Assembly: GCA_023078555.1 (NCBI GenBank)
Contig: CM041198.1
Coordinates: 6,204,924 to 6,268,923, forward strand
From: Ulva prolifera
Lineage: Eukaryota; Chlorophyta; Ulvophyceae; Ulvales; Ulvaceae
DNA: 64,000 bases
Reading direction: 5' to 3'
Under the pieces are notes generated by a model. That model had not been told where the DNA came from. It did not search any database and saw only the letters and a list, made by a program, of their open reading frames with translations. Position numbers and translations under genes: made by a program. Of this stretch, positions 35,301-47,659 are shown piece by piece (within the stretch, counting starts at the first letter, position 1; the number at the start of each line of letters is the position of its first letter).

Positions 35301-38300
35301 GCGCGCCTACGAGGAGCGTGTCCGGCGGCGCGTCGCGCAGGACCTGCTCGCACTGTCCCGCATGCTCACGCAGCTTGCGTCCGGGCCACCAGACGGCAGC
35401 GGCCCGCAAGGCCGGGACTCAAAGCTCACCGCGGTGCGGCATGCATGCATCCACATGGCCGTGTTTGACGGGGGTTTCACCACCCGCTGCCACAAGCATG
35501 TCAATTCTGAGCCAAATTAGCATGACTGCGGCACATCATGCGCTGGCCAGCGGCATCAGGGGTCCTCTTAGATTCCTTTGGCTGCTAATAACCTTTGGCT
35601 CCTCGCACAATGGCCTGACAATCATGCCGATGATCGAGATGGGGTGTGCTTCGAGAGAGTGCATTTCTTGGGGGTGACGTCCTGTTTTGAAGCTACTGCG
35701 CAACCCAAAACCAGCGTCAGAGCCGATCAAATGGTGAGCATAGCTCTTGTGTGCCGCGATGGGGCCGCCGGAGCATCCCACACATCCGCCGCACAGTGCC
35801 TGGACTAAGCCGGGAGCAAGAGTTCCCCGCGGTGCAGGCGCTGCACCCGCTTGTAGCGGGCAACAGCCGCGTGACGCTCGTCGCCGCGGTCGCGCCGGCC
35901 GCGGGCGCCTACCTCGACACCTGCAACACGCTGCGCCTCGCGGCGCGCTCCCAGGCCATCGCGGCGCGCATGCTGCGCAACCCCAGCACGGGCCCGCTGC
36001 TCGACATCCCGCTCGTCTGGGACGCTCTGCCGCCCGAGGTGCGAACTTCGCAGCCGCTGTGCAGGAGCTGCCGATTGGCCATCAGGGGTGGAGCTGCGTT
36101 TCGCAAGCACATGCGGCGTGAATGTTTGGTGAGGTGGTGTTCGAATGACAGCTAGACATGTCTACCCTGGGCATTGCGCCTCGCTCACGCCATTGTCCAG
36201 TGGCCGGATGCTGTCATTGCAACTGCATTTGAGAGTGAGCTGCGTTGCATCGCAATCCATAAGCCGTTTCTGGGTTCAGGTCTGAGGCAGGTGCGGCACC
36301 CTATGTGTGTTGAGCATGCTGTCCTTCCGAGTGAAGCAGCCGTGACGTCACTGCCACTTTCACCAGTTGGGTTGTCACCGTAGTGATGATGTGTTGACCG
36401 TGGGGTTCAGGCACTGGAGATGGCACAGCGCGCGCAGCACGCTCACCAAGGCGTCACACACGACGTCGTCTCCTTCGCAGGGGCGGTGGCAGCGCAGCAC
36501 ACGGCTGACGTGAAGGCCTCGGCACCGACGCAGCACGCACAGCACGCGCAGCAGCGGGCCCCACCCGTGCAAGACGATGATGCCCCCGGCGCCGACCACG
36601 TGCAATCACGCCCGACGGCACTGCCGGAGCAGCAGCGCGGTGGTGGGGCAGGGTTGCGGCGGGGGGAGTCGAAGCACGGCTGCAGCGGCGACGATGCGGC
36701 GGCGGCTGCGGAGCGTGTTGACCTCTGCGACGCGGGCAGCGAGCTGTCCCTGGCGCATCAACACGGCAGCGTGGTTGAGCAAAGCACGCGGCATGCTGCG
36801 CGGGAGAGGTCCCGTGGGAGGCGTGGTAACGACTGGGCGGCTCCCGACTCCACTGCAGCTGATGTGGTGTCTGCTGGGGTGCATGGGAGCGCAGCGTGCG
36901 GCACGGGCAATGGTGCTGTGAGCGGAGCCACCACAGACGATCTCGCTCTAGTAGGACGGGGCCAGCATACCGAGGGTGCACGGAGCACGCCACAGCACGC
37001 AGAGCATGGCTGGTCAGAGATGGCAACACTGTCACCGGAGCAGAGGAGCTGGCATGCATGGGCACCAGGCAGTGAAGGAGTCCGGGGCGATGTTCCGACC
37101 TGCCGCTCGCCTGAGCCGGAAGCGCCCGTGCCGTCCACAGGTGAAAACGTGGGTACAGGGGCTACAGCGTCTGACCGTGCACCGCGCGCTGCTGACACAG
37201 CAGGCGGTTGTCAGGCTGCGGCAGGGGGTTGGGAGGAGACCGATGGGAATGGTCATGGAGCAGATGATGTGCCTGCCGCACAGGCGGCGCCGCCGCGGTC
37301 GGCGGCCGAGGAGGAGGAGTATCGGCGGCTGATGGCGAGCATTGTTGCGCCGCTGAAGTTTGCAACACTCACGGGCAGCTGCGGTGGAAAGGGGTCCGGG
37401 GAGACGCTGGGAGACGGTCACAGCATGGGTCCTGGTGTGGACCGTGCGGCGGGGGAACGTGGCGTAGGGGCACAGGGCGCAGGGACGGCGGGCTACGCCG
37501 CTCTGTACCTGCAGCACCGCAAAGTGCCGGATGGTCCCGGTGGCAGCGTTGGCGCCGTAGTCCGCCCGTCCACAGCAGAAGGCGCCGCCACTGATGGCTA
37601 CAGGGGCGCCACAAGCCGCCACCTGCAAGTGAGCCCCCCACGTCTTGGCCCACAGGAACCGCACAGCTCGAGGGCTGTCGAGGGACCAGGCGGGGTCCGC
37701 ACGAATGGGCCTGCCAATGGCCGGTGGCCTACGGGGGGATCGAGTGCGGCAGGCACGCGCGGACGCGACGCAGGGCTGGAGGAGCACCGCGCCGCGCAGC
37801 AGGAGGCCAACGCCTGGAGGTCACCGGCTCTTTCTCTGTCGCCTAGCGCCGCACGGCGGCGCGGGGTCGGACTGAGCTTTGATTCTGCGGGGGCGAGTCC
37901 AGAGGGAGACGCCGGCAGCTGCGTTCCGCCTGCGGTCGCGGCCGCCGCGTGCTCGTACGCACTGTCCAATGCATGTGGACTTCGGCAGTCCATTCCGCCG
38001 GCCGCGGCATGCATGCGCCCGGAGCCGCGGCAGGCCCGGCCACAGTCGGCGGGGCCGTGTGCATACGGTGCGCGCGCGTACTCGGGGTGCCCTCCGGGCG
38101 CGCTGCGGCCGGCGGCGCCGCCTGCGGCCGGCGTGGCGGAGCTGATGGAGCAGCGCGAGGTGCTGCTGGAGACGCTGGAGCGGGAGCGGCTGCAGCTGGC
38201 CGCGGCACGGCAGCGGGCGCGGGAGGTGGAGGCGGACCTGCAGGAGTGCTCGATGACATATGAGGTGCGGCCACTACACTGCATGGCATGTGGTCCCCTT

Positions 38301-41104
38301 AGTTCACAGTCGTCAGTGTGCTCTTCAGGATACGGCCACGTGTCTCCAGATCTACTTTTCTTTTACACTCCTCTCTCTCCAGCTGCAGGAGCTACGAGCA
38401 TGCATGTGTGCTACTGCGCCGCAGCTATGACACACGCGGCCTTCTGGCGGCTGGCCTAGGCCGGGGTGAATTGGAAAGAACTTGAGACTATGGGGCGCAC
38501 ACAACAGCAACGACTGGGACTGTGGAGTCCAAGTGGTGACTGTGGCATACACACGCTCTGCATGCTGTTGTGAGGGACAAGCGGTTTCTGTGTTGCCAGG
38601 ACATACCCAGGTATCCAGCGAGGCAGGTTGCACGGCAGGCCACAAACAGGGGGCACCAAACCTAGTGGTTCCTGTGTACGCATGGCCGTGGCCACTGCGC
38701 AGTGGTCTCATGCATGACCAGGAGGCAGCGGTGCCGTAGCGATGGGGCGGTCTTGCTCAGTCCGAATCCCAGCGTCACGCGAGTCCTGGTTTGGGCGCGC
38801 ACCGTGTTGCATCAAGGCCGCTGCATGCCTCGCACAGCTCCAGCGTGTGACTGTAACACATCTCTCTAAAATTCAATTAGAATTTTGTCAGAGCTAGCTG
38901 CATTAAGGTGCTTTTTACTGTATTCCCGTTCAGACATGTACAGCAGCCACATCAGTGGAGGACCGCCATCACTCCCGCATGCATATGCAGGTGCAGCTTG
39001 ACAGCGAGCGGCTACGGCGCATCGAGCTCGAGCGCCAGCTCGCCGCGCTGCAGGCCGGCTCCAGCATGGCGGAGGTGTTTGCGCAGTACGAGCGCGACCT
39101 CGAGGCCGCGGCGCGGGAGGCCCGTGAGCTCAAGGCCGCCAACGCCGCGCTGCTGCGCGCGCAGCACCGCGACGAGTACGCCGCGGCGCTCGCGGCCACG
39201 GCGCCGGGCGGCGCCGGGGTGGCGGCCGGAGGGGAGCCTTGCACTGGTGATGCGGCTGGGAAGCCCGCGGGTGTGAATCATGAGCTCCTGTGATTGTTGA
39301 TGTGGTATTCTCGGTTCTGTGGTTGTTGGATTGAGCGTGACCCGGAGAGGGCCACCCCAATGCATGCACGTTGCGGGATGCATGCATGCAAGCCTGTGCG
39401 GCGACGTAGAATGCGCGTTGCGGACCACTTGACATGCATGGTGGCCCTGGACCTCGCTTTTGGTATATGACATCTGAGTGCAGCACTGCTTCCGGGCTGA
39501 GGTTCCGTTCAACCTCGGCCGGAACCAGCCCGGCACTCAGATTGCGCCACTGGCACCGCGGTGGCGTCCTGCACTGAATAGGGAATATGACCAAATCAGC
39601 TCCCGCGTGCAGTGTGCCCAGAGATGGGCCTGCCGAAGGACCAGCGGGTGGCGATGCTGCGGCGGCAGCTGCGGCGCGCACTGCTCGAGCGCGACGCCGC
39701 CCTCGAGGAAATTTCCTCCTTCCGCAAGAAGGAGCGGCTGCACGTGCTGAAGCAGAAGCAGGCGGCGCTGGCGATCGCGCGCGTCACCGAGCTCGAGCGC
39801 GTCGCGGCGCGGAAGGAGCGGGAGGCCGCGGCACGGACGCGGGAGGCGGCGCTGTTCTGCGACGAGGCCTCGGACAGCCGCCGGAGGGCCACGGCGTGCG
39901 TGCCACACCCCCGTTGCACGCAAATGCCGCCCCTGCATAGCGGGATCGTGCATGTTGTTGCTTTCGCTCCGGTGCTTGGATGTGCAACTTGATGTATTTA
40001 CGCTTGTACAGCAGAGCTTGGAGAAAAGAATCGGCCGATGGTGGATGCGTGTCCATCCTCATCACCAGCACGGCATTTGATCGACTGTAATGGTAGATGT
40101 GGTAGTGCATACAAAACGTCGTTGGCGTTGGTGAAAGGCGCCGTGCGTCTCGATCCGTGCGATGTCCACAGGCGCCTCAGCACGACACTCGACAGGCGTG
40201 CCGAGGTGCAGGCTGGAGGAGGAGGTGGCGGCGCTGCAGGCGCGCTGCCGTGCCGCAGAAGCGGCCAGCAAGCACGCCCAGGCCGAGCTGCAGCAGCTGC
40301 GCAGTGCGCGTGGTGCCGCTGCGGTCGTCGCGGCGCTGCCGCCGCTGCCCGGCGGCGGGGGCGCGCCGGCGGGCGTGCTGTCGCCGAAGCAGGCCAAGGC
40401 GGCCCCCTCTGCGATCGACGGGGTGGTGGCGCTGGTGCGCAAACTCCGACAGGCGCCCCTGCCGGCGGCCGCGCAGAAGCTGGCCGACAAGCTGGAGGCT
40501 TCTACTCAGGTGCGGACCTCCGCGAGAGCGGAGGCGTGTCTTGACGTATGTGGCACAGGCGAGTGGCCCGTCAGCCCAAGGCCTGCACCACACTTGTGTG
40601 TACTATACACTGTATAGCTGTGACAATCCTGCGACATGTCCACTGTATTGCAGAGGTCGCGCATCTTGATTATCCACCGCCGTATTGTTGACAGGTCACG
40701 CTGCTGTGACAGCAGTGCTGCCATGCGGGAGCACGGCCATGCTCACTGTGGGGCTGCTGTGCCAGCTGATGCAGATGCTGCAAGTTGTAGTCTGCTCGCC
40801 AGACAGACTGTAAGCTGTGACGTGGCATATGACAGCTGGAGCCCATCAGGCGATTCAGCATTCAAACGTTATTGGTCTGGACACCACAGGATGGCTCAGC
40901 GGGTGTGGTGTGTATTACAAGGAAAAAGTCAGAGTGGCCAATAGCACCGCCAGGGCAGTGAACATGCACGGCAACACCACCAGTGCATGCTTGTGGTGTG
41001 TGCAGGCTGTTGCGGAAGAGGCTGCGGCGAGGAAGGCGCGGGAGCGGATCCTTCTGGAGTATGTGCAGGGCACCCCGCCGCACGGACGCCCTGCTCCTAC
41101 GTGA
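32341..41104 (+). CDS. Kinesin-like protein with degenerate motor, at least ten exons
   Basis: Exons inferred: about 32341 (or 32416)-32481, 33732-33967, 34605-34914, 35240-35433, 35838-36038, 36411-38264, 38991-39246, 39622-39895, 40212-40509 and 41006-41104 (stop TGA); phases agree at every junction, giving at least 1,261 residues. The motor is N-terminal: EQREVVDIFEKAV, GFNHTIMCMGQTGAGKT (Walker A), LSFWEVVGDEVIDLL, LLHLVDLAGSQ, GRDSKLT and GNSRVTLVAAVAP. Switch I, normally SSRSH, reads LPNRGH, and switch II ends DLAGSQ not DLAGSE, so ATP hydrolysis may be impaired. A 618-codon exon encodes a low-complexity linker ending in a coiled coil (QREVLLETLERERLQLAAAR), and four more exons continue the coiled coil. 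The first motor strands are not found upstream. Introns hold repeats (33318-33655, 40905-40990) and a decayed exon copy (34164-34230). Kinesins move on microtubules; this one may be a non-motile tether. Confidence 0.85.
33318..33655 (-). mobile_element. Two tandem TTACAAGGACAAAG-core repeat copies, minus strand, in kinesin intron 1
   Basis: Read on the minus strand, one copy begins GTGTGTTATAAGGACGAAG near 33521 and extends to 33318, including CCCGGACACGGCGGCC. A more diverged copy precedes it (33655-33565). Both share upstream GTGGCCGTGA and GCGATGCGCTGAGTGTG, showing that the repeat unit includes about 40 bases before the core. They lie in the 1.25-kb intron after the first recognised motor exon. 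Confidence 0.72.
34164..34230 (+). pseudogene. Decayed duplicate of a kinesin motor exon end
   Basis: Sequence from GACGCCCTCGGCGCGATCC to GATGCGGTGAGC repeats the end of motor exon 33732-33967 (33912-33973: GCCTCGGCGCGATCCAGCTC, ending GACGAGGTGCGC). The tryptophan codon of LSFWEVV has become TGA here, so it cannot be used as a coding exon. It lies in the intron directly after the exon it copies. Confidence 0.85.
40905..40990 (+). mobile_element. TTACAAGGACAAAG-core repeat copy in last kinesin intron
   Basis: GTGTATTACAAGGAAAAAG, AATAGCACCGCCAGGGCAG and a short tail end only about 15 bases before the acceptor of the final kinesin exon (TGTGTGCAG at 40997-41005). The proximity could affect splicing of that exon. 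Confidence 0.7.
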
Positions 41105-43378
41105 CACACTGCAGCGTGGCACACCTCTAGACTGAGCATAGTCAATCCGGCATCGACATACCATACATCGCTATCAATAGATGGCCGCACCGTGACTGAG
41201 CGCCAGTTCAGATGATGGCTCAAAGCGGCAGCGTCTTTGGGCGTGCAAGCAGGTGGAACGGAGGAGGCTGACATTTGTACCTTTTCTGTTTGGGGTTGAG
41301 GTGCCCCTGCATGGAGCAGGACGCCTCACCGACGTGCGGTCGTTGGTGGCTGGTCTGTGATACGAACCAGATAGCAGCACCTTCAGATGACAGGCGGATC
41401 GGTCATTGGTGGAAGCGGAGGCAGGTGCATGGTGGCATTATGGCGCCTCAAAGTTTGGTGCCCGTGTTGTATTGGCCGCGTGTGAGCACATACATGTGTG
41501 AAAGTACTTTGCAGCCAGACCTCAGTTGAAAGAATTGACCATGGAATATGAGTGAAAACGTAGTGCAATGAGGCAGCTCTGCGGCGACCATTGACGGGAT
41601 GCTCTCACACCACCAACCTGAGCACGCCAGCGGTCCCCACCTCCCACAACGCACAGACGCAGATATCACAAGCGTGCACTGGAGCCATGAGGAGCCATTG
41701 AAGGCCTATGGTACCATGGCCACAAGCGCGACCCCCCCCCGAAGTCCTGAACAACCTCCGTTTTACAGAGCCTCACGGCGAAGCGCTCCGAATTGCAGGG
41801 CTGTCAATTGCCTCTCATGCACACACCCCAGCCTGGCTTCCTGTGGACGTCGACAACGGCTGCGTGCCATGTGCAACCTGTTGCATTGGCCAGAAGGTGT
41901 TAACGAATAGAATATGTATGGATTGACTTGGCCCGGCCCTCACCGGCCATTGACAACTCTTTTTTACTCGAGACAGGCAGAACCACATGCCGGAGCTACA
42001 TGTGATGGGCCATACGACAAGTCCATGCAGAGCCGCTGCGCACATCTGGCTGCGAATGTACATCTTCACCGTATCCCGAGACGTGCTCCGCATCCCGCAG
42101 CACTGACCAGTGGTGATAACCTCCACGATCTGTCTTTGATTTGCCTATATGCAACGTTAAAGAAATCTGTGTCTGGTTGAGGCCATGCATCAACCGAGAC
42201 AGCACTGAAGCGCGCCATACCCGGCTCGATCAATCAGCGCAAATGAAATTCTTCCCGTTCTAAATCACAACAGCTTACATCATTGCTTGCAGGTCGGAAA
42301 TTCAGTCACACTTCTGGCCGTCAATACGGATGCTGCCGAGCACCTTGTTTTGCACCGGTCGAGAGAGACACAGTGCTTCGACACTAGATTGAATATGGCG
42401 ATCGCAGCTTCGTAAGGGGTGGGGCAGCGGCGAGAGGACCATCATGCCACATGTTGGCCCTCTCACCCCTTCCACTTGACAAGACAGCATTTTGCGTCTC
42501 ATTGCTGATCTAAGGCTAAGCCATACTTCCAGCACAGCAGTGAACACGTCGCAGTACAGCCGGCGGATGTTCACCTCCAGGACTCTAGGAACTCCAACTA
42601 CAGAATACATCGGCGCCTGTTGCACAGCAGCAGCTAGCAGAGGCACCCTACGCCACACAAGACTGTGACCTCCACCTGCAGCCCCGTCCCAAGCAAGCCA
42701 GGGATGCGGTCCGCTGTCAACACACCGCACGACTGACCCTACCAGCACCGGGACGAAAATTCCCCATGTGCAAAAAGACTTGCTTGCGTGGACACAGCCC
42801 ATAAACAGCACAACACTAACTATGTACACATGGAGGTGTGTTCACTTCCCCTCATTGATTTTCCAGCTCCGGTGAACAACAGGTGATGCATGTTGCCCAG
42901 CCCCAGCGCACCCGTCCGGGCTGGGAGTGTGGCCGCAGCATGCATGCACCGTGCACACGCGCCAAGGACAGTGCCGGCCTGAGCCTTGTGCCCTTGCTCA
43001 TGCCTCATGCAAGTGAGGGCCCCCACCCTGTGGACGGACGTCCCAGACTGAAGCCGAGGCGCCATTGGAAGACGATACAAGGCACGGGAACACAAAAGCG
43101 GCTCCGAATCCAGACGCATGGCCGGCAGTGGTGCCGTAGTGCCCGAGAGCAGCGCAAGCCCCGCATGGACCGTCCACATGGCATTTTGATACTGCGCACC
43201 CCACACTCACACGCCCCCCGTATCCCGGTGAGATCACTCCACCGCCTCGACGCCAGAACCCCAGGTGCCGTAAATGTACACATGCATGAACCACATGTGT
43301 CAGCCGGCATCTGGAGGGAGCAGGCGCGTTCTGTCTGCCCAGTGCAGAAGTGGCGCATGTTCCCAGCTACTTGTCTGT
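41105..43378. other. Intergenic region between convergent kinesin and saccharopine-dehydrogenase-like genes
   Basis: About 2.3 kb containing the 3' flanks of both genes. A minus-strand frame of 175 codons (42302-42829) and a plus-strand frame of 177 codons (42883-43416) are present, but neither has a motif, splice consistency or similarity elsewhere in the window, and I do not call them genes. A minus-strand TGTAA at about 42276-42280 could be a polyadenylation signal. Confidence 0.5.
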
Positions 43379-46300
43379 CTACACGCTGCGCGGCGCGGCA
43401 TTGCGCTGCATCGTAACCGGCAGCGACGGCCGCAGCGTCACCGCGGCGCCGGCACCGCCTCCCGTGCCGGGGCACTCACGCGGAAGGTGAACGTTCCGGG
43501 CGTCGTCGTGAGCCGCCGCAGCAGCCCCTCCCGCTCCGCGTCGTCCAGCGCGAGCTGCTCCGGTAGCCACACCCCTGGCGCCGTCGGGTCGCCGGCCTGT
43601 TGCCGCCGCAGCAGGTGCATGGCGAACTCCGCACACGACTGGCCGACACACACCCTGAACGAGTCGTGGCCCTGCATGCAGTACAGTCGCTGATGATATC
43701 ACCTCTGCATGAGCAGCATGCATGTGTATTTTCTAAAGCTTTCTGCTGTGTCACACCGATGAGCATGCATCGGTGTCCTGGTGCGGGGCAGCGTTCCCCG
43801 AGAGGGGATCGCCTCGCACCTGTACGCCAGTGGCCACGTTCCCCTCTTCGTCAGTCACATCCACCCGCACGCCGTGCGTCTCTCCGACGAAGCGGTCCGT
43901 CAGCGCGACCATCGGCTGCGAGAACGCGGCGAGAAACCCTGAGAAGCGCTGCGACCGCCACCACGCGCGCGGCACGACCTTCGCCATCGCTACGAGAATC
44001 ACGTTCCAGATGTCCGGCGCGGTGCCCATCTTCACGTCGGACGCGTTTGACACCCCGAGTGTGTCGGCGGCGGTGCAGACCTCAGGGAACGGCCACGCCC
44101 AGACGGTGCGGCGGCCGATGCGGGCCGCTGACACGTCGGTGGAGTCGACAAAGAAGTCGACAGACTCCGGCTGGAGGCCGCCGATGTACTGGGGGGCCCG
44201 CGCGCCGCCGCGGTACGTCCACACGGGCTCGCCGAAGCCGAGGTTGGTGATAAGGAGATTGATGGTGCCCGCGCCGCCGAGGCCTGCACAGCACGCATCG
44301 CACGCGTCACTCCTAGCGTTGAAGCTGCGCCGTGGACTCAGTTGCGGTGGTCAAACGTGTAGCTCAGTGGAACGCGCCCGCTGCACCGCAACACGCTCAA
44401 GAGGGGCGAGCGGCCTGGTCTACTTCAACACCCGAATGCCACCCGGTCCAGTGTCAGGAACAGCTAGCGCGCATGCATGGTCAGCATGCATGCATAACAC
44501 GAGCCTGCACCACCCCTCCCGAGTCAAGCTTGGCCGCACCGGCGGTGAAATAGGAGAACTTGATGTCGGCGGGAGGCGCCGGCAGCTTGCGCGCGAGGTC
44601 CACCGCGAGGACGTTGGAGAGGCCCGGGAACGCCCCTGCGCACACGGCGGCGGCCGTGCCGGCGGCGGCCGCGGCGGGCGCCATGTCGCAGGCGGCCTCG
44701 ATATACTCCAGCGGGTCCGACAGGTCGACGTACACCGGCACCTTGGCCTCAATGCATGCCTGCACGCGCACCCATGCATCAGCGTCGGAGCGGAGATCAG
44801 CACCTCGGCGGCCTGCACCCTGGCGGTGCGTTGGCCCAGCTAGGTCCAGCTGTACGTGCAGCTAGCGGTCACACGACCGCAGACATGGGGGACCGCAGAT
44901 GCTATGGTGTTGGAGTAGCAGCAGCACGCAGGTGGGTGTGCCCAGTGCCGTCCGGTTAACGTTGGTGGCAGCGACTCCCGATCGCTGGCTCATGCCGCAC
45001 CGGAACTCGAATGCACGTGCGGACGGGGGTACTGCAGGCCCAAGCCGCAGCGAATGCCACACGCAGGCTCGTGGATTCTCTGATCCCCACATGCTCTCTG
45101 TGCTATGTTCCCCGGTCAGGCCTGCAGTAGCCTGGGTGGTGCGGGACTCTGGAGTGCGTGATTGCTGTCAGACACCCTGCAGTGTTGGGGCGTCGTGCCC
45201 GATCATATGCAACAATTCCGAGGATTCAGGTCTGATTTCTGGGTGGCAGCGCTGGAAATGCTGCATAGCGACCCAACATTGGGACGCAGTGCGAGGTGTC
45301 GTGCCATCGCATGGCCCAGCACCAAAGCCCACCACCGGGGGCACTGCATGAAACACGTCACGGCCCGTCAGAGACTGGGGTGTGCCTGATTGTGAAGTCA
45401 GAGACTGGGGGGTGCCTGATTGTGAAGGCAGAGACTGGGGTGTGCCTGATTGTGAGGTCAGAGACTGGGGTGTGCCTGATTGTGAAGTCAGACCGCAGTG
45501 CCTTGTGTGTGACCATGGAGGACCCAGTCACCGTGGCCCCCACCTGCAGGTAGCAGCAGAAGGCACAGTATCCGCAAAACGTCGTAACCGGCAGCACCAG
45601 CAGCACGTTCCCCTAGAACAACGTAGAAGAACCTGGAGTCAGACCAGCCGCTCCGCGTCACAGCCTAAGTGCAATCCGAGCAAACAGTGCAACATGTGGT
45701 GAAGGGGGGCACACCCAGTAATGAGGCTGCTACACCACTGGGTTGCCACAGGCACTGAAGTAGCTGCCTTGATGGCATTCTGGCTACTTGTGTCGCTGTG
45801 CACATGACTGTGACAAGGATGGTCTGAAAGACATCCAGGAAACCGTGGCACGGACAGTGGGTCTGCCCGGATGTGGGATGTGGGTGCTGCTTCCGTCAAT
45901 GTAACTCGCTGCGAAGGGATCAGATGAGGTTGAAAAGAGTAGATTTGGATAAAAGTTGCAGATCTTTGCCTGGCTTCCCCATTGCAGCAGAGACATGTGG
46001 GGGGTCCTCCAGGCAGGCTACACATGAAACACAGGGAGGCAGACGTCCGAAAACCAGAGGACCAGCTGTTTACCCCACTCCGCTGCTGGAGGGATCTTTG
46101 CACGGTCGCGCAGGTTGCTGATGCGCCTGGCCGGCAGGATTGCCAAAGCTTGCAAAGCCAGTGCGCCACGCAGCAGCAGCTGGACATGCTCGCATCCGCG
46201 CGATTGACGACACATGGCACAAATCACCTACTTCAGCTTCGCGAAAAGCCGCACCTCAAGGATTTCGGGATGTTTGCCAAGATACGGCCCAGCTGTATGG

Positions 46301-46696
46301 ATGACGACTGATGTGTCCTTGAGAGCTGTCGCGAGAGCATCCGAATCCTCATAGTCCAGGCTGATACAATCCAGCTGTTGCTGGCGTTCACTCAACTTCT
46401 CACTGCCACCCGCTCCCTGCTCAGCAATGCTGTGTGACATCGAATGAAGCTGGGCGTACATTTTTCTCGTGCTCTCAGCAGGGAACCTTTCGCGGTCTAA
46501 TCTGACCCAGACAAAGACGCTGGCGTGCCCATCAAGACATGCATACCTCTACAATCTCCGCATAAACTTCCTTCATTGCTGATTCAGGTCTTCTCCCTGC
46601 GATCGTGACATGCAATGGGCTCTGCCATCCGGCATCAGACAGCATGTGTATGGTCGCGGCGCTTCCGACTCTGCCACCACCGCCTATAACGAGGAC
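43379..46696 (-). CDS. Saccharopine-dehydrogenase-like NAD(P)-binding protein (plant type)
   Basis: Exons inferred: 46696 to about 46539, 46501 (or shorter)-46255, 44759-44540, 44283-43820, 43671-43480 and possibly 43405-43379 (ending NAAPRSV). It opens after acceptor TGTGACAG with a Rossmann motif, VLVIGGGGRVGSAATIHML, then VVIHTAGPYLGKHPEILE, ACIEAKVPVYVDLSDP, FPGLSNVLAVDLARKLP, FTAGLGGAGTINLLITNLG, DVKMGTAPDIWNVILVAMAK and APGVWLPEQLALDDAEREG. The block order is that of plant saccharopine-dehydrogenase-like proteins, which bind NAD(P); their substrate is uncertain, so a lysine-pathway role should not be assumed. Phases agree from exon 2 on. The first visible exon starts at an acceptor, so an N-terminal exon (perhaps a targeting peptide) is missing. 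If the donor GTGAGT at 43479 is not used, the protein ends REAVPAPR. The 1.5-kb second intron holds a 30-bp tandem array and a dispersed repeat. Confidence 0.83.
45175..45290 (+). repeat. Dispersed repeat, partner at 22545-22660 (opposite strand)
   Basis: GTGTTGGGGCGTCGTGCCCG, TCTGATTTCTGGGTGGC and GGAAATGCTGC match the reverse complement of 22545-22660 and keep a similar reading (FWVAALEMLHSD). It lies in the second intron of the saccharopine-dehydrogenase-like gene, on the strand opposite to that gene. Confidence 0.6.
45367..45490 (+). repeat. 30-bp tandem repeat, just over four copies
   Basis: GTCAGAGACTGGGGTGTGCC plus TGATTGTGAA is repeated at 45367, 45397, 45427 and 45457, followed by a partial copy (GTCAGA). 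Copies differ by one or two bases. A multiple-of-three period keeps one frame open (ETGVCLIVKS repeated), but the array lies in an intron, so I treat it as a minisatellite and not as protein. Confidence 0.95.
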
Positions 46697-47659
46697 CTGT
46701 CACACATAAGTGTCTTGAATTTGAGTTCATCTCGGAAAGTCATCGTGCACGAGGCCGAAGGTCTTACCTGCGGCACCTTGCCTATTGACGTGGGGTCAGT
46801 AGCGGATGCGCGGCATCTACCCACCTGGCGCGCACGCAAGCACACGGGCAGTCTACTCGATCTATCAGCGAGCCTCGGATGCATTGCGTTACAGGCCATA
46901 GGCCGTGAATGGGTAAGGCACAGGAGAACAGGCGCACAGCAGGTGTCGACAGCGAGCTGTTTCAGGTACGGGTCAGACTTGCAACGTACAGTGTGAAAAA
47001 CTTCTGCTCCGCATATTCCTTCCACTTAAATGTACGTGCTCATCGGTCACCATGCACCGTCGCAGTGGCGATCATATACCGGCCGAAGAGCGTGCTTCCT
47101 CTGCTTGTGTGTATCACGAATCGTGATTCACGATGCCCGTCCTTCCTGGCTACAGGGCTCCCACACTTCAAAGCGAACGTAACTCAATGATCACTGCATT
47201 GGACATTAGACACATCACCGGGAACAAAACATGCGGCAGATTTGCGCACATCACGAGCTGAAGAACACGTTGTGGACAGCTTGCTGCTGCAGACGTGTTT
47301 GCTTCTGGCTTTCCGATACCTTGCTGGACAGCTGACAGCTTGCTAGACAAGACACCTGCGCGGAACACAAAGTGATCCTAATCAGTCCTTCCGCCACATA
47401 TCTGAGGGACCCTGGCCACGGCCCCGCTGATGGTGAACAGTCCACCGCCATGGCGGCTCGTCTGCTAGTGCATCGATGATATCTACTAGTACACTCTGCG
47501 CGCCAGTTACATTGCGGCGCCAGTTACCTCGCCATGGTCAGATCTGCCCCTGTCTCCGAGAGTCTACACCTTGCTGGGGCCAACACCCTGGAATCTGTCT
47601 AGGATCTACAAAAGCGTCCCAGATGAAGCGGGCATCATGCGGGTATCACATCTGGCCCA

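Noticed and set aside
36454..38289. Long minus-strand frames opposite the kinesin linker exon
   Set aside because: The plus-strand exon is supported by splice phase at both ends and by its coiled coil; the opposite frames are shadows of GC-rich coding sequence.
42302..42829. 175-codon minus-strand frame between two convergent genes
   Set aside because: No motif, no splice or start context, and frames of this length are not rare at this base composition.
45367..45490. CRISPR-like array
   Set aside because: Repeats directly abut with no unique spacers and lie in a eukaryotic intron; it is a minisatellite.
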